Assembly: GCA_900548205.1 (NCBI GenBank)
Contig: URJS01000090.1
Location: 1-7,600, forward strand
Length of the DNA stretch: 7,600 bases
Origin: an uncultured Roseburia sp.
GTDB taxonomy: Bacteria > Bacillota > Clostridia > Lachnospirales > Lachnospiraceae
Direction of reading: 5' to 3'
Shown here: positions 1 to 5,804 of the stretch, one piece after another
Numbering within the stretch: position 1 is the stretch's first letter
Layout of the letters: each line of letters opens with the position of its first letter
Notes under the pieces: generated by a model
Databases searched by the model: none
Told to the model about the DNA's origin: nothing
The model's input: the letters and a program-made list of their open reading frames with translations, nothing else
Program-made: the position numbers and the translations under genes

Positions 1-131
1 CGCCCTGTATGCAAAAATCTCATCCTTTATGCATTGTGTTTCCGAGACTACTCACTAAATTTCCTGCCATGTTTAAGGATCATTCTTTTCATTCCTGCAT
101 CTCCCCGCTTTTATCACACAAAACTCTGCGC

Positions 132-160
132 TTGCATTTTCATTTGTCGTTTGCTATAAT
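132..160 (+). promoter_or_regulatory. Sigma-A type extended -10 promoter of the Rpn-family gene
   Basis: A perfect TATAAT (155-160) is preceded directly by TGC, giving an extended -10 element. A weak -35, TTGCAT (132-137, 3 of 6 matches to TTGACA), lies exactly 17 bp upstream. Transcription would begin near 167 and leave a leader of about 106 nt before the ATG at 273. The promoter lies inside the frame that stays open upstream of that ATG, which argues that bases 9-272 are not coding. Nothing else recognisable was seen in 1-272. Confidence 0.6.
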
Positions 161-272
161 AATTTCATTCATTGCCAGAGTATTTCTCACTCTGGTTCTT
201 GCAGATTACTGCATCATCCGGCGCCTCGCCGCATTTACTCATTTTTTATTCCATACAAAGGAGGCTCTGCCT

Positions 273-1184
273 ATGACAGACAATGCTCTTACGCACAAAC
301 AACGTACCTTTCGCCCACTGGACGAATTAAATCTGATTGATGACTTTCTTTTTCAGGAAATGCTTCTTCAGGAAAACGATGGCGAAGAATTTTGCCGGAT
401 CCTTCTTAGTACCATTCTCGGTAAATCTATTCGCAAGATCCGGATTCTCCCGCAGAAAAACATTTCCGGCATCCATCCCACCCGGCACGGAATCCGCATG
501 GATGCTTATATCCAAGATATTTCCGATGAAGCCCCCTTACCGGGCGCTTCCCGTGTGGACGCCAAAGTCATCCCCGATATTTATGATATTGAACCAAACA
601 AACGCTGTGAAAAATCACAGCTTCCAAAGAGGATGCGCTACTACCACGGGTTGATCGACACGCAGCTTTTAGACTCAGGCGCAGACTACGATATGTTGCC
701 AAGTGTCGTGATTATCGTGATTCTGCCCTATGATCCCTTTGGCAAAAACAGGATGATCTATACGATACAAAATCAATGTGTCGAAGATTCTTCCCTCTCT
801 TATGATGACGGCGCTAAGAAAATCTTTTTATACACCAAAGGAACTGACGGATGTACTAGCCAAGCCTTGCGCGATATGTTAAAATATCTGGAGAACACAA
901 CAACCACAAATGTAACAAATCAGGATATCAGCACCATTCACCAGCTTGTAGAAAAGGTGAAGCGTCGAAAGGAGGTCAGCATCAATTATATGAAATCATG
1001 GGAAATTGACGAAATGAACCGGGAGGAAGGCCGCATTGAGGGCAGAGAGGAGCTGCTTTTTGCCTTTGTCACAACACTTCAGGAGCTCCATATCTCCCGC
1101 AGCGACACCCTCCAGAAGCTAAAAGAAAAATTTTCATTGACGACCGATGCGGCAGAGAATTATCTTTCCATGTATTGGAAATAA
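273..1184 (+). CDS. Rpn-family PD-(D/E)XK nuclease / putative transposase
   Basis: Encodes 303 residues. It resembles the Rpn (recombination-promoting nuclease)/PD-(D/E)XK 'transposase' family, whose members studied elsewhere are DNA endonucleases linked to RecA-independent recombination or phage defence. Visible landmarks are an N-terminal helical region with FLFQEML (25-31), the acidic active-site region RMDAY (75-79), DIEPN (105-109), LPKRMRYYHGLID (117-129) and SGADYDMLPSVVIIVI (135-150). A basic helical tail follows (about 225-265), then a small C-terminal helical domain. In this clostridial subgroup the position of the usual E-x-Q/K is occupied by DIEPN. The start at 273 is chosen because AAAGGAGG (257-264) sits 8 nt upstream; the open frame reaching back to 9 has no family similarity and contains the promoter. 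It is a single-gene unit, convergent with the two-component operon. No inverted repeats mark it as a mobile element. Family assignment is firm; activity and role are not known. Confidence 0.85.
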   Translation: MTDNALTHKQRTFRPLDELNLIDDFLFQEMLLQENDGEEFCRILLSTILGKSIRKIRILPQKNISGIHPTRHGIRMDAYIQDISDEAPLPGASRVDAKVIPDIYDIEPNKRCEKSQLPKRMRYYHGLIDTQLLDSGADYDMLPSVVIIVILPYDPFGKNRMIYTIQNQCVEDSSLSYDDGAKKIFLYTKGTDGCTSQALRDMLKYLENTTTTNVTNQDISTIHQLVEKVKRRKEVSINYMKSWEIDEMNREEGRIEGREELLFAFVTTLQELHISRSDTLQKLKEKFSLTTDAAENYLSMYWK

Positions 1185-1222
1185 AATCTGAGGCGCTGCG
1201 AACTTCTCTCCAAACAGCTTCT

Positions 1223-1274
1223 GAAAATACAAAAGAGCGAAGGCATATATTTCCCTCCGCTCTCTTGTATTTTC
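1223..1274 (-). terminator. Shared hairpin terminator between convergent units
   Basis: The arms 1223-1239 and 1258-1274 are complementary at 16 of 17 positions, with an 18-nt loop. The odd pair, and the next pair inwards (1240/1257), are A-C on the plus strand but become G-U wobbles in minus-strand RNA, where the stem extends to about 21 bp. It starts 2 nt after the kinase TAG stop, so it chiefly fits as the end of the regulator-kinase operon. The A-rich and U-rich flanks (GAAAATA / TATTTTC) are part of the stem on both strands, so it could also stop the Rpn transcript. No separate long U-tract follows. Confidence 0.7.
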
Positions 1275-1276
1275 AC

Positions 1277-3766
1277 CTATTCCGTATCCACTTCTATGGG
1301 CAGCTCCCCTTCTGCTTGCGGAAATTCCAACACTACTTTAAACAAATCACCATCCACATACAATGAAAACCTTCCCTTCATCAAATCCATCAGGCTTTTT
1401 GCGATCGAAAGTCCAAGACCGCTGCCCTCCGTATTTCTTGAACTGTCACCGCGCACAAAACGCTCCATCAGCTCCTCACTGCTGATATTCAACGGATATT
1501 TGGAGGTATTGCGGAACGTGAGTCTTGCCATATCCTCCATGCTCTCAAGATTAATATACACACGTGTTCCCGGCTGCGCATATTTACAGATATTATTCAT
1601 CAAATTGTCGATCACACGCCAGAAATGTCTGCTGTCCGCCAGTATATAAACCGGCTTCTGCGGTTTGTCGATCAGAAGCTTTAACTCTGCCTCACTCATC
1701 TTCTCATCAAATTCCCCGACAATCTGTATCAAAGACACGCCTGCCCCAAGCGCTTCCAAATGCACCTCCAGATTTCCCGTCGAGGCCTTAGACGCCTCCA
1801 TTAAGTCCTCGATCAGCTTTTTTAAGCGGGCCGACTGACGCTCCAGCACCTCTAAATATTCCTCCGCTGTCTCGTTATTCAAGTTTTCCTTTTCCAACAA
1901 ATCCACATAATTGATAATGGACGTCAGCGGCGTCTTAATATCGTGTGAAACATTCGTGATCAGCTCCGTCTTAAAACGCTCGCTTTTCATGCGTTCATCT
2001 ACCGCACGCAGCATTCCGCTGCTGATACTGTTTAGTGCCTCACCGTGCTTTTGAAACTCCCAGAACATTTTTTCCGTATCTACGCGATGCTCCAGATCAC
2101 CTTCTGCCATTCGCTGCGCCGCACTCTTTAACTTTTGCATCTGTAAAACTGCTGCCAGAATAAGCGGGATCAGAATGATTTTTTCGACAAACCAAAAGAT
2201 CGTGATTCTGCCAATGCCATCCCACGAAACAACCCAAAATTCCACGAGAGAGAGTACGCCAAGCACAAGCAGAACCTTCCAGAGCAGGGAAATATTCTGG
2301 AAAATTTCACGCACCAAACGATAAAATCTGCTCGTTACCCACCATGTCAACGTATTCTGCCACCATTTCCCACGCTTGATTCGTACTGAAAAGCTCAAAA
2401 TGATAAACAGCAGCACCCACGCCGCAAAAACACAGAGCGCTCCAAGCATAATAAGTCCGGGCAGTGTACTCCAATAGGAAACAACATTGATTCCAAAAAT
2501 AAATATCGGAACAAAGAGGAAAAGGACTGCTCCGAGAAACAGGTCAAACGGGATCCTGTCTGCCCATGTCAAAATGATTTCATCCGTGTCCCGCCGATGT
2601 CCGGCGGCTTTTATAAGCAGAACCATGCAGAAAATGCCAAGCCCCACACTGCTAAGCATAAGGACATATACGCCATAACGAAGCCCATAGCCATATTCCA
2701 CAACAAAATTTGCCTGTGCAAACAGATCTTCCCTCATTCTATGCTCTATTGTTTTTGGAAATTCTGCCACCACCCAATAGGTATCTGTCATTTCCCCTTC
2801 CGTATAAATTATGCTATCGGCTGCATCTATCCTATAATTGCGGCTTTGTGTAATCACCCCATCCGCTTCTGCCCCAATATCCAAGTATGCAATTAACATC
2901 TCACTGCCATCACACACATATTCTCTGCCATCCAATATGACCGAATGATCTTCCAGTGTGACGCCAGATTCCAAAAGCATCTGAAAGTTCAGATACTCTG
3001 TCCCCCCTAAAAGCTCCTCAATATCTGCATCTATAACAGACTGCCCCGTCCAAGCGGTCTCTGTCATCTCTGCGGTCGTCTCACCTGCCGCCGCAGTCTC
3101 TCCGATCCCGCCGCTCTCCTCCACCATTTCTTTTCCGATATAATGATACATCTGCTGATCAAAATCGTATGAAAAATGATAAAGCTCCGTCTCGCCGTCT
3201 GCTCTGCCGTAAACAGAAACCTCCCTCGCCGGATAGTAGGTTTCTCTCGTTTCATAGTAAAAAATTCCGTCCGTAAGATTATAAACCGGAGAATTAATAA
3301 CTTCCTCTGTAAAAAGTTCCTCTGCTGATATCTCACTCCCTTGGGCATCGTTTCTCCATGTCTCATCCTGCATAGCTATTGCCCCGGTACTCCCAACCTC
3401 ATATCTTGTTAGATAAAGCTCCTCCTGCATGATCTCGTCGGTAAAATTGTGTTCAAGATAAAGCTTCTTATCTGTTAGATCAATCCCCTCCAGACTTTCC
3501 GCCTTTAAGATCCCATACCGGAAACTGGTCTTACTAAAATCATTTTCGTTTCCATTCACAAGATTGCTCAAGGCTTCCAAACTGTATCCCCTTGCCGCAT
3601 CCTCGTATAACGCCTCGCGGCATTCGCCCTCCGACGAATACTCATAAAGCCCAAGATCCCATATAACGATTGCTCCTATTGCACTCCCGATAAATAAAAC
3701 AGCGCTGATCGTTACGCCAATCCATCCACAAGCCTTAGCTCCCAGCGAGCCTCTCCACTTCTTCAT
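1277..3766 (-). CDS. Membrane sensor histidine kinase (HAMP, HisKA, HATPase)
   Basis: 829 residues. It senses an extracytoplasmic or membrane signal and phosphorylates the response regulator encoded just upstream. Visible order: membrane segment 14-38; an acidic, Tyr-rich extracytoplasmic domain 39-362 that I do not recognise; five more membrane segments (about 363-386, 408-431, 436-461, 494-515, 519-542); HAMP-like linker (543-596); HisKA with phosphoacceptor H608 in NVSHDIKTPLTSI; and a HATPase with N-box DNLMNNICKYA (720-730) and G2 box GSGLGLSIAKS (781-791). The canonical DxGxG G1 box is absent. The sequence FRNTSKYPLNISSEELMERF stands there instead, as in many clostridial kinases of this type. 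The start is ATG 3766, with GGAGG 8 nt upstream; a TTG at 3784 would add six residues and swallow that site. The regulator stop lies 21 nt upstream of the ATG, so the two form one operon. The inducing signal cannot be read from the sequence. Confidence 0.93.
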   Translation of the reverse strand: MKKWRGSLGAKACGWIGVTISAVLFIGSAIGAIVIWDLGLYEYSSEGECREALYEDAARGYSLEALSNLVNGNENDFSKTSFRYGILKAESLEGIDLTDKKLYLEHNFTDEIMQEELYLTRYEVGSTGAIAMQDETWRNDAQGSEISAEELFTEEVINSPVYNLTDGIFYYETRETYYPAREVSVYGRADGETELYHFSYDFDQQMYHYIGKEMVEESGGIGETAAAGETTAEMTETAWTGQSVIDADIEELLGGTEYLNFQMLLESGVTLEDHSVILDGREYVCDGSEMLIAYLDIGAEADGVITQSRNYRIDAADSIIYTEGEMTDTYWVVAEFPKTIEHRMREDLFAQANFVVEYGYGLRYGVYVLMLSSVGLGIFCMVLLIKAAGHRRDTDEIILTWADRIPFDLFLGAVLFLFVPIFIFGINVVSYWSTLPGLIMLGALCVFAAWVLLFIILSFSVRIKRGKWWQNTLTWWVTSRFYRLVREIFQNISLLWKVLLVLGVLSLVEFWVVSWDGIGRITIFWFVEKIILIPLILAAVLQMQKLKSAAQRMAEGDLEHRVDTEKMFWEFQKHGEALNSISSGMLRAVDERMKSERFKTELITNVSHDIKTPLTSIINYVDLLEKENLNNETAEEYLEVLERQSARLKKLIEDLMEASKASTGNLEVHLEALGAGVSLIQIVGEFDEKMSEAELKLLIDKPQKPVYILADSRHFWRVIDNLMNNICKYAQPGTRVYINLESMEDMARLTFRNTSKYPLNISSEELMERFVRGDSSRNTEGSGLGLSIAKSLMDLMKGRFSLYVDGDLFKVVLEFPQAEGELPIEVDTE

Positions 3767-3787
3767 GCTGCTTCCTCCGCCCAAACT

Positions 3788-4477
3788 CTATTCTTCCATC
3801 TTATAACCTCTCCCCCACACCACCTTCAAATGACGCGGCTCTGCCGGATTATACTCGATTTTTTCCCGCAGATGCCGGATATGCACCGCAACTGTATTCT
3901 CTGTGCCGTAAGGATTATCCTGCCAGACCCTCTCATAGATCAGATTCGGCGAATACACCTTGCCCGGATTCTCCATCAAAAGCTTTAAAATATCATATTC
4001 CGTTCTTGTCACCGCGACGATCTCTCCGTCAAGCGTGACTGTTTTCGTCCGGTCGCACAGCTCAATCCCGCCAATGCGGAGCAGATCTTCCTCCTTAGCT
4101 GCTCCTCCGCCAAGCTGCATATAGCGTCTTAGCTGCGATTTGACCCGCGCCTGAAGCTCTACAGGATTAAACGGCTTTGTCACATAATCATCTGCGCCGA
4201 CGGTAAGCCCCAGCACCTTATCGGTATCCTCGCTCTTTGCCGTCAAGAGAATGACCGGAACGTTGCTCGTCTCCCTGATTTTTACCATTGCCGAAATACC
4301 GTTCATTTCCGGCATCATAATATCCATAAGCACAAGATGAATCTCCTCCTTCTTCAAAAGCTCCACGGCTTCCCGCCCGTTATACGCCTCAAATACCCGA
4401 TAGCCGTCTGCCGTCAGGTAAATATTTAATGCTGATACAATGTCCTTCTCATCATCACATACCAGTATGTTGTACAT
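3788..4477 (-). CDS. OmpR/PhoB-family response regulator (VanR-like)
   Basis: 229 residues, normal length for the family. The receiver domain (1-115) carries the acidic pair D8-D9, phosphoacceptor D52 in LVLMDIMMPEMNG, T79 and K101 in VTKPF. A winged-helix DNA-binding domain (about 131-229) has the typical RTEYDILKLL, ENTVAVHIRHLREKIE and VVWGRGYKMEE blocks. It should be phosphorylated by the kinase of the same operon and act as a DNA-binding transcription factor, probably also on its own promoter. The start ATG 4477 has GAGGAG (4484-4489) 6 nt upstream. The frame extends to a GTG at 4510, but that extension would cover the ribosome binding site and a leader hairpin. It is adjacent to the kinase, with only the 21-nt spacer between. 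Confidence 0.93.
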   Translation of the reverse strand: MYNILVCDDEKDIVSALNIYLTADGYRVFEAYNGREAVELLKKEEIHLVLMDIMMPEMNGISAMVKIRETSNVPVILLTAKSEDTDKVLGLTVGADDYVTKPFNPVELQARVKSQLRRYMQLGGGAAKEEDLLRIGGIELCDRTKTVTLDGEIVAVTRTEYDILKLLMENPGKVYSPNLIYERVWQDNPYGTENTVAVHIRHLREKIEYNPAEPRHLKVVWGRGYKMEE

Positions 4478-4494
4478 CTTCTGCTCCTCGTTTC

Positions 4495-4518
4495 GTGCCG
4501 TCCCCGGCACCTAGCCGG
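4495..4518 (-). promoter_or_regulatory. Two mutually exclusive hairpins in the regulator leader
   Basis: In minus-strand RNA, CCGGC (4518-4514) can pair with GCCGG (4508-4504) around a 5-nt loop. Alternatively GUGCCG (4510-4505) can pair with CGGCAC (4500-4495) around GGGA, a GNRA-type tetraloop. Both pairings are perfect and use overlapping bases, so only one can form at a time. The second lies 5 nt upstream of the GAGGAG ribosome binding site. A switch-like role is inference; it may simply be a structured leader. Confidence 0.4.
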
Positions 4519-4547
4519 AAAAGACAGCGTGTTATGATCATGCTCTT

Positions 4548-4576
4548 ATTGTAGCGGAATGTTTATGAAGTTAAAA
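4548..4576 (-). promoter_or_regulatory. Candidate promoter of the regulator-kinase operon
   Basis: On the minus strand TACAAT (4553-4548) is a good -10. TTTTAA (4576-4571), 17 bp upstream, is a weak -35 with 3 of 6 matches. The start would be near 4541, giving a leader of about 64 nt. The poor -35 fits a promoter that needs an activator. Confidence 0.4.
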
Positions 4577-4586
4577 GGACTCAAAA

Positions 4587-4605
4587 GATTAAGATTTGAT
4601 GAAGA
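4587..4605 (-). promoter_or_regulatory. Candidate response-regulator binding direct repeat
   Basis: GATTAAGA (4587-4594) and GATGAAGA (4598-4605), in plus-strand reading, repeat with an 11-bp period just upstream of the weak -35 of the regulator operon. OmpR-family regulators bind tandem half-sites of 10 to 11 bp period, so this suits an autoregulatory site. Only two units are clear; ATGAAGT at 4565-4571 may be a third, degenerate one. Confidence 0.35.
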
Positions 4606-4655
4606 AATTTTTTTGCGATATTCTCGTTATTTACGTTGATTTTTCAAGGCTTTTT

Positions 4656-4683
4656 ATACAGAAAATACAAGTATTTTCTATAT
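4656..4683. repeat. AT-rich palindrome in the border region
   Basis: AGAAAATAC (4660-4668) and GTATTTTCT (4671-4679) form a perfect dyad around AA. The symmetry resumes after one mismatch (4659/4680) with TAT/ATA (4656-4658 and 4681-4683, read as arms). No U-tract or GC core supports a terminator. It could be a binding site for a dimeric regulator or a recombinase, or chance in AT-rich DNA. Confidence 0.4.
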
Positions 4684-4695
4684 TCTTTAAATTTT

Positions 4696-4714
4696 TAGTA
4701 TCATAGTAGTATCA
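4696..4714. repeat. 11-bp period direct repeat TAGTATCA
   Basis: TAGTATCA occurs at 4696-4703 and again at 4707-4714, separated by TAG. It lies between the regulator promoter region and the prophage-type genes. It may be part of an attachment site or an operator; the sequence alone does not decide. Confidence 0.4.
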
Positions 4715-4722
4715 CGGCTTTT

Positions 4723-4750
4723 CTAAGGGCGTCGCATTTTGCTACCCCCT
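4723..4750 (-). other. Four-codon frame with a full ribosome binding site
   Basis: On the minus strand AGGGGG (4750-4745) is followed after 7 nt by ATG (4737-4735), which opens a frame reading Met-Arg-Arg-Pro and then TAG (4725-4723). The 12 bases GGTAGCAAAATG are identical to those at the start of the scaffold gene (7073-7062). It lies 18 nt after the sigma-factor stop. It could be a leader peptide or the 5' end of a phage gene cut off at the element's border. Confidence 0.4.
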
Positions 4751-4768
4751 AAATCATGACTTTGTTAG

Positions 4769-5623
4769 TCATAATTCTAGTGCCACCCACTCCGTGGAGC
4801 TGGTCCACGTTTGCTTGAATGTCTGCGAACCTCCAGCATATGCCTGGCTTCCCACGCCGTCCGGGAGAAACGCGCGCAGCGCATCGGATTTCTCACAATA
4901 ACGCAGATTGCGCAGTGCTTTTCGCTCTGTCCGTTGCGCTTTATTATACGTCATTCCGAGGTGCTCCGCTACATCATTTACGGATTTCTCCAAAAAATAC
5001 CGCATATGTATGATTTTTTCCTGTTCGTCCGGCAGATCAGCCACAAGCGACCATATAGCCGTTTTAAGCTGCACACTCTCCACGTCATCGAGTATCATGC
5101 CCTCAACGTCCACCTCTGCCGGTATCATATCCCTAAGTGTTGTATCTTCATCCTCTGTATAGGGCGTGTCTAAGCTGCGTATCTGCCCCATTCCTGCGCT
5201 TTTCTCAAGCTGTACCACCTGTGCAACGGTCAAACCCATATGGTCAGCTATTTCCCTGCGTGACGGCTTTCTGTTCAGATATACGCTATAAGCGTTCACC
5301 GTCTTGCGGTACTCAAGCACCCGCTGCCACTCATGCGCTGGCATATATACAGGGGCGTTTTTTCTGGCATACCGTAAAAGCCGTTGCTTGATCCAATATT
5401 CTGCGTATGCGAGGAATTTACACCCTAAATCCGGGCGATAACCGTCCACAGCGTCATATAACGCTAGGTAGCCCTCCTGCTCCAAGTCCTCAAGCTCCGC
5501 AGCCCCCACATAGCGCGATGCAATACGCCGGATAAACCGTCTCGTCTGCTCCCAAAGCTGCAACATATTGTCAGCCGTATCTATACCGGCTTTTATCCTG
5601 ACTGCTAATTCCTCGTTTGTCAT
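4769..5623 (-). CDS. Sigma-70 family RNA polymerase sigma factor, phage type
   Basis: 284 residues. It should bind core RNA polymerase and direct it to particular promoters. Region 2 spans about 25-90 and includes LEDLEQEGYLALYDAVDGY (44-62) and FLAYAEYWIKQRLLRYARKN (70-89). Region 3 is about 116-145 (RKPSRREIADHMGLT). The linker holds SLDTPYTEDEDTTLRDMIP (150-168). Region 4 is 188-241 (LPDEQEKIIHMRYF, then a helix-turn-helix). A tail of about 35 residues ends in TWTSSTEWVALEL, which is not part of the sigma fold. The start ATG 5623 is chosen because AAAGGG sits 8 nt upstream; the frame runs on to a TTG at 5665 without a ribosome binding site. Its place beside head genes suggests control of phage genes. 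No sigma-A promoter is clear upstream, so it may be read from the head operon or by another factor. Confidence 0.85.
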   Translation of the reverse strand: MTNEELAVRIKAGIDTADNMLQLWEQTRRFIRRIASRYVGAAELEDLEQEGYLALYDAVDGYRPDLGCKFLAYAEYWIKQRLLRYARKNAPVYMPAHEWQRVLEYRKTVNAYSVYLNRKPSRREIADHMGLTVAQVVQLEKSAGMGQIRSLDTPYTEDEDTTLRDMIPAEVDVEGMILDDVESVQLKTAIWSLVADLPDEQEKIIHMRYFLEKSVNDVAEHLGMTYNKAQRTERKALRNLRYCEKSDALRAFLPDGVGSQAYAGGSQTFKQTWTSSTEWVALEL

Positions 5624-5669
5624 GTGGTATGCCCTTTCTGGTGTTTTGCTCATTTTTGAGCACAAGTGT

Positions 5670-5689
5670 TTACAAGGTTTTACAAGGTT
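5670..5689. repeat. Tandem TTACAAGGTT repeat upstream of the sigma gene
   Basis: Two exact copies of a 10-bp unit lie head to tail (5670-5679, 5680-5689). A degenerate third unit sharing ACAAG (5662-5666) follows in phase, so ACAAG recurs every 10 bp, one helical turn. It lies in the leader or promoter region of the sigma gene, 47 bp before its ATG, and suggests a protein-binding site. Confidence 0.5.
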
Positions 5690-5701
5690 CTAAAATGGCA
5701 A

Positions 5702-5762
5702 AACGTTCGTTTTGGTAATGATCCACAATTGCAACGCAACGTTCGTTATTGCAACGTTGCAA
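5702..5762. repeat. Cluster of AACGTT / TTGCAACG repeats and a 14-bp palindrome
   Basis: AACGTTCGTT occurs at 5702-5711 and 5738-5747, and TTGCAACG at 5729-5736 and 5749-5756. The last copy is part of a perfect 14-bp palindrome, TTGCAACGTTGCAA (5749-5762). AACGTT thus appears three times in about 55 bp of non-coding DNA between the capsid and sigma genes. An operator array is the simplest reading. Confidence 0.5.
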
Positions 5763-5800
5763 ACGCCCCCGATCATCTGAAAAAGAAAATCGGGGGCGTT
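5762..5800 (-). terminator. Perfect 12-bp hairpin after the capsid gene
   Basis: The arms 5762-5773 and 5789-5800 are perfectly complementary and GC-rich (five consecutive G-C pairs), with a 15-nt loop. The hairpin begins 4 nt after the capsid stop. The minus-strand tail has only a short TTT, partly within the stem, so termination may be partial. It may also protect the 3' end of the head transcript. The left arm overlaps the palindrome at 5749-5762 by one base. Confidence 0.6.
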
Positions 5801-5804
5801 CCTC

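Noticed and set aside
219..231. Small CGGCG-CCT-CGCCG hairpin in the Rpn leader
   Set aside because: Only 5 bp with a 3-nt loop, no partner structure and no U-tract.
9..272. N-terminal extension of the Rpn-family frame by 88 residues
   Set aside because: No family similarity, no ribosome binding site, and it contains an extended -10 promoter; AAAGGAGG 8 nt before the ATG at 273 marks the start.
3064..3366. Alternative minus-strand frame inside the kinase
   Set aside because: It overlaps the kinase sensor domain in another frame, is rich in Arg and Phe from frame-shifted reading, and has no initiation signal.
3767..3784. TTG start for the kinase
   Set aside because: It would overlap the GGAGG site that serves the ATG at 3766; a TTG with no site of its own is less likely.
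4478..4510. GTG start for the response regulator
   Set aside because: It covers the leader hairpin and the GAGGAG site; receiver domains of this family begin almost exactly at the chosen Met.
4793..4809. Perfect 6-bp dyad CGTGGA/TCCACG as an attachment core or terminator
   Set aside because: It lies within the last codons of the sigma gene, has no U-tract and no second copy in the window; chance is a sufficient explanation.
5137..5391. Plus-strand open frames opposite the sigma gene
   Set aside because: They are shadows of the conserved sigma-70 frame, without ribosome binding sites or recognisable domains.
5624..5665. TTG start, and an intermediate ATG at 5653, for the sigma factor
   Set aside because: No ribosome binding site for either; the ATG at 5623 has AAAGGG at the right distance and gives the usual MTNEEL start.
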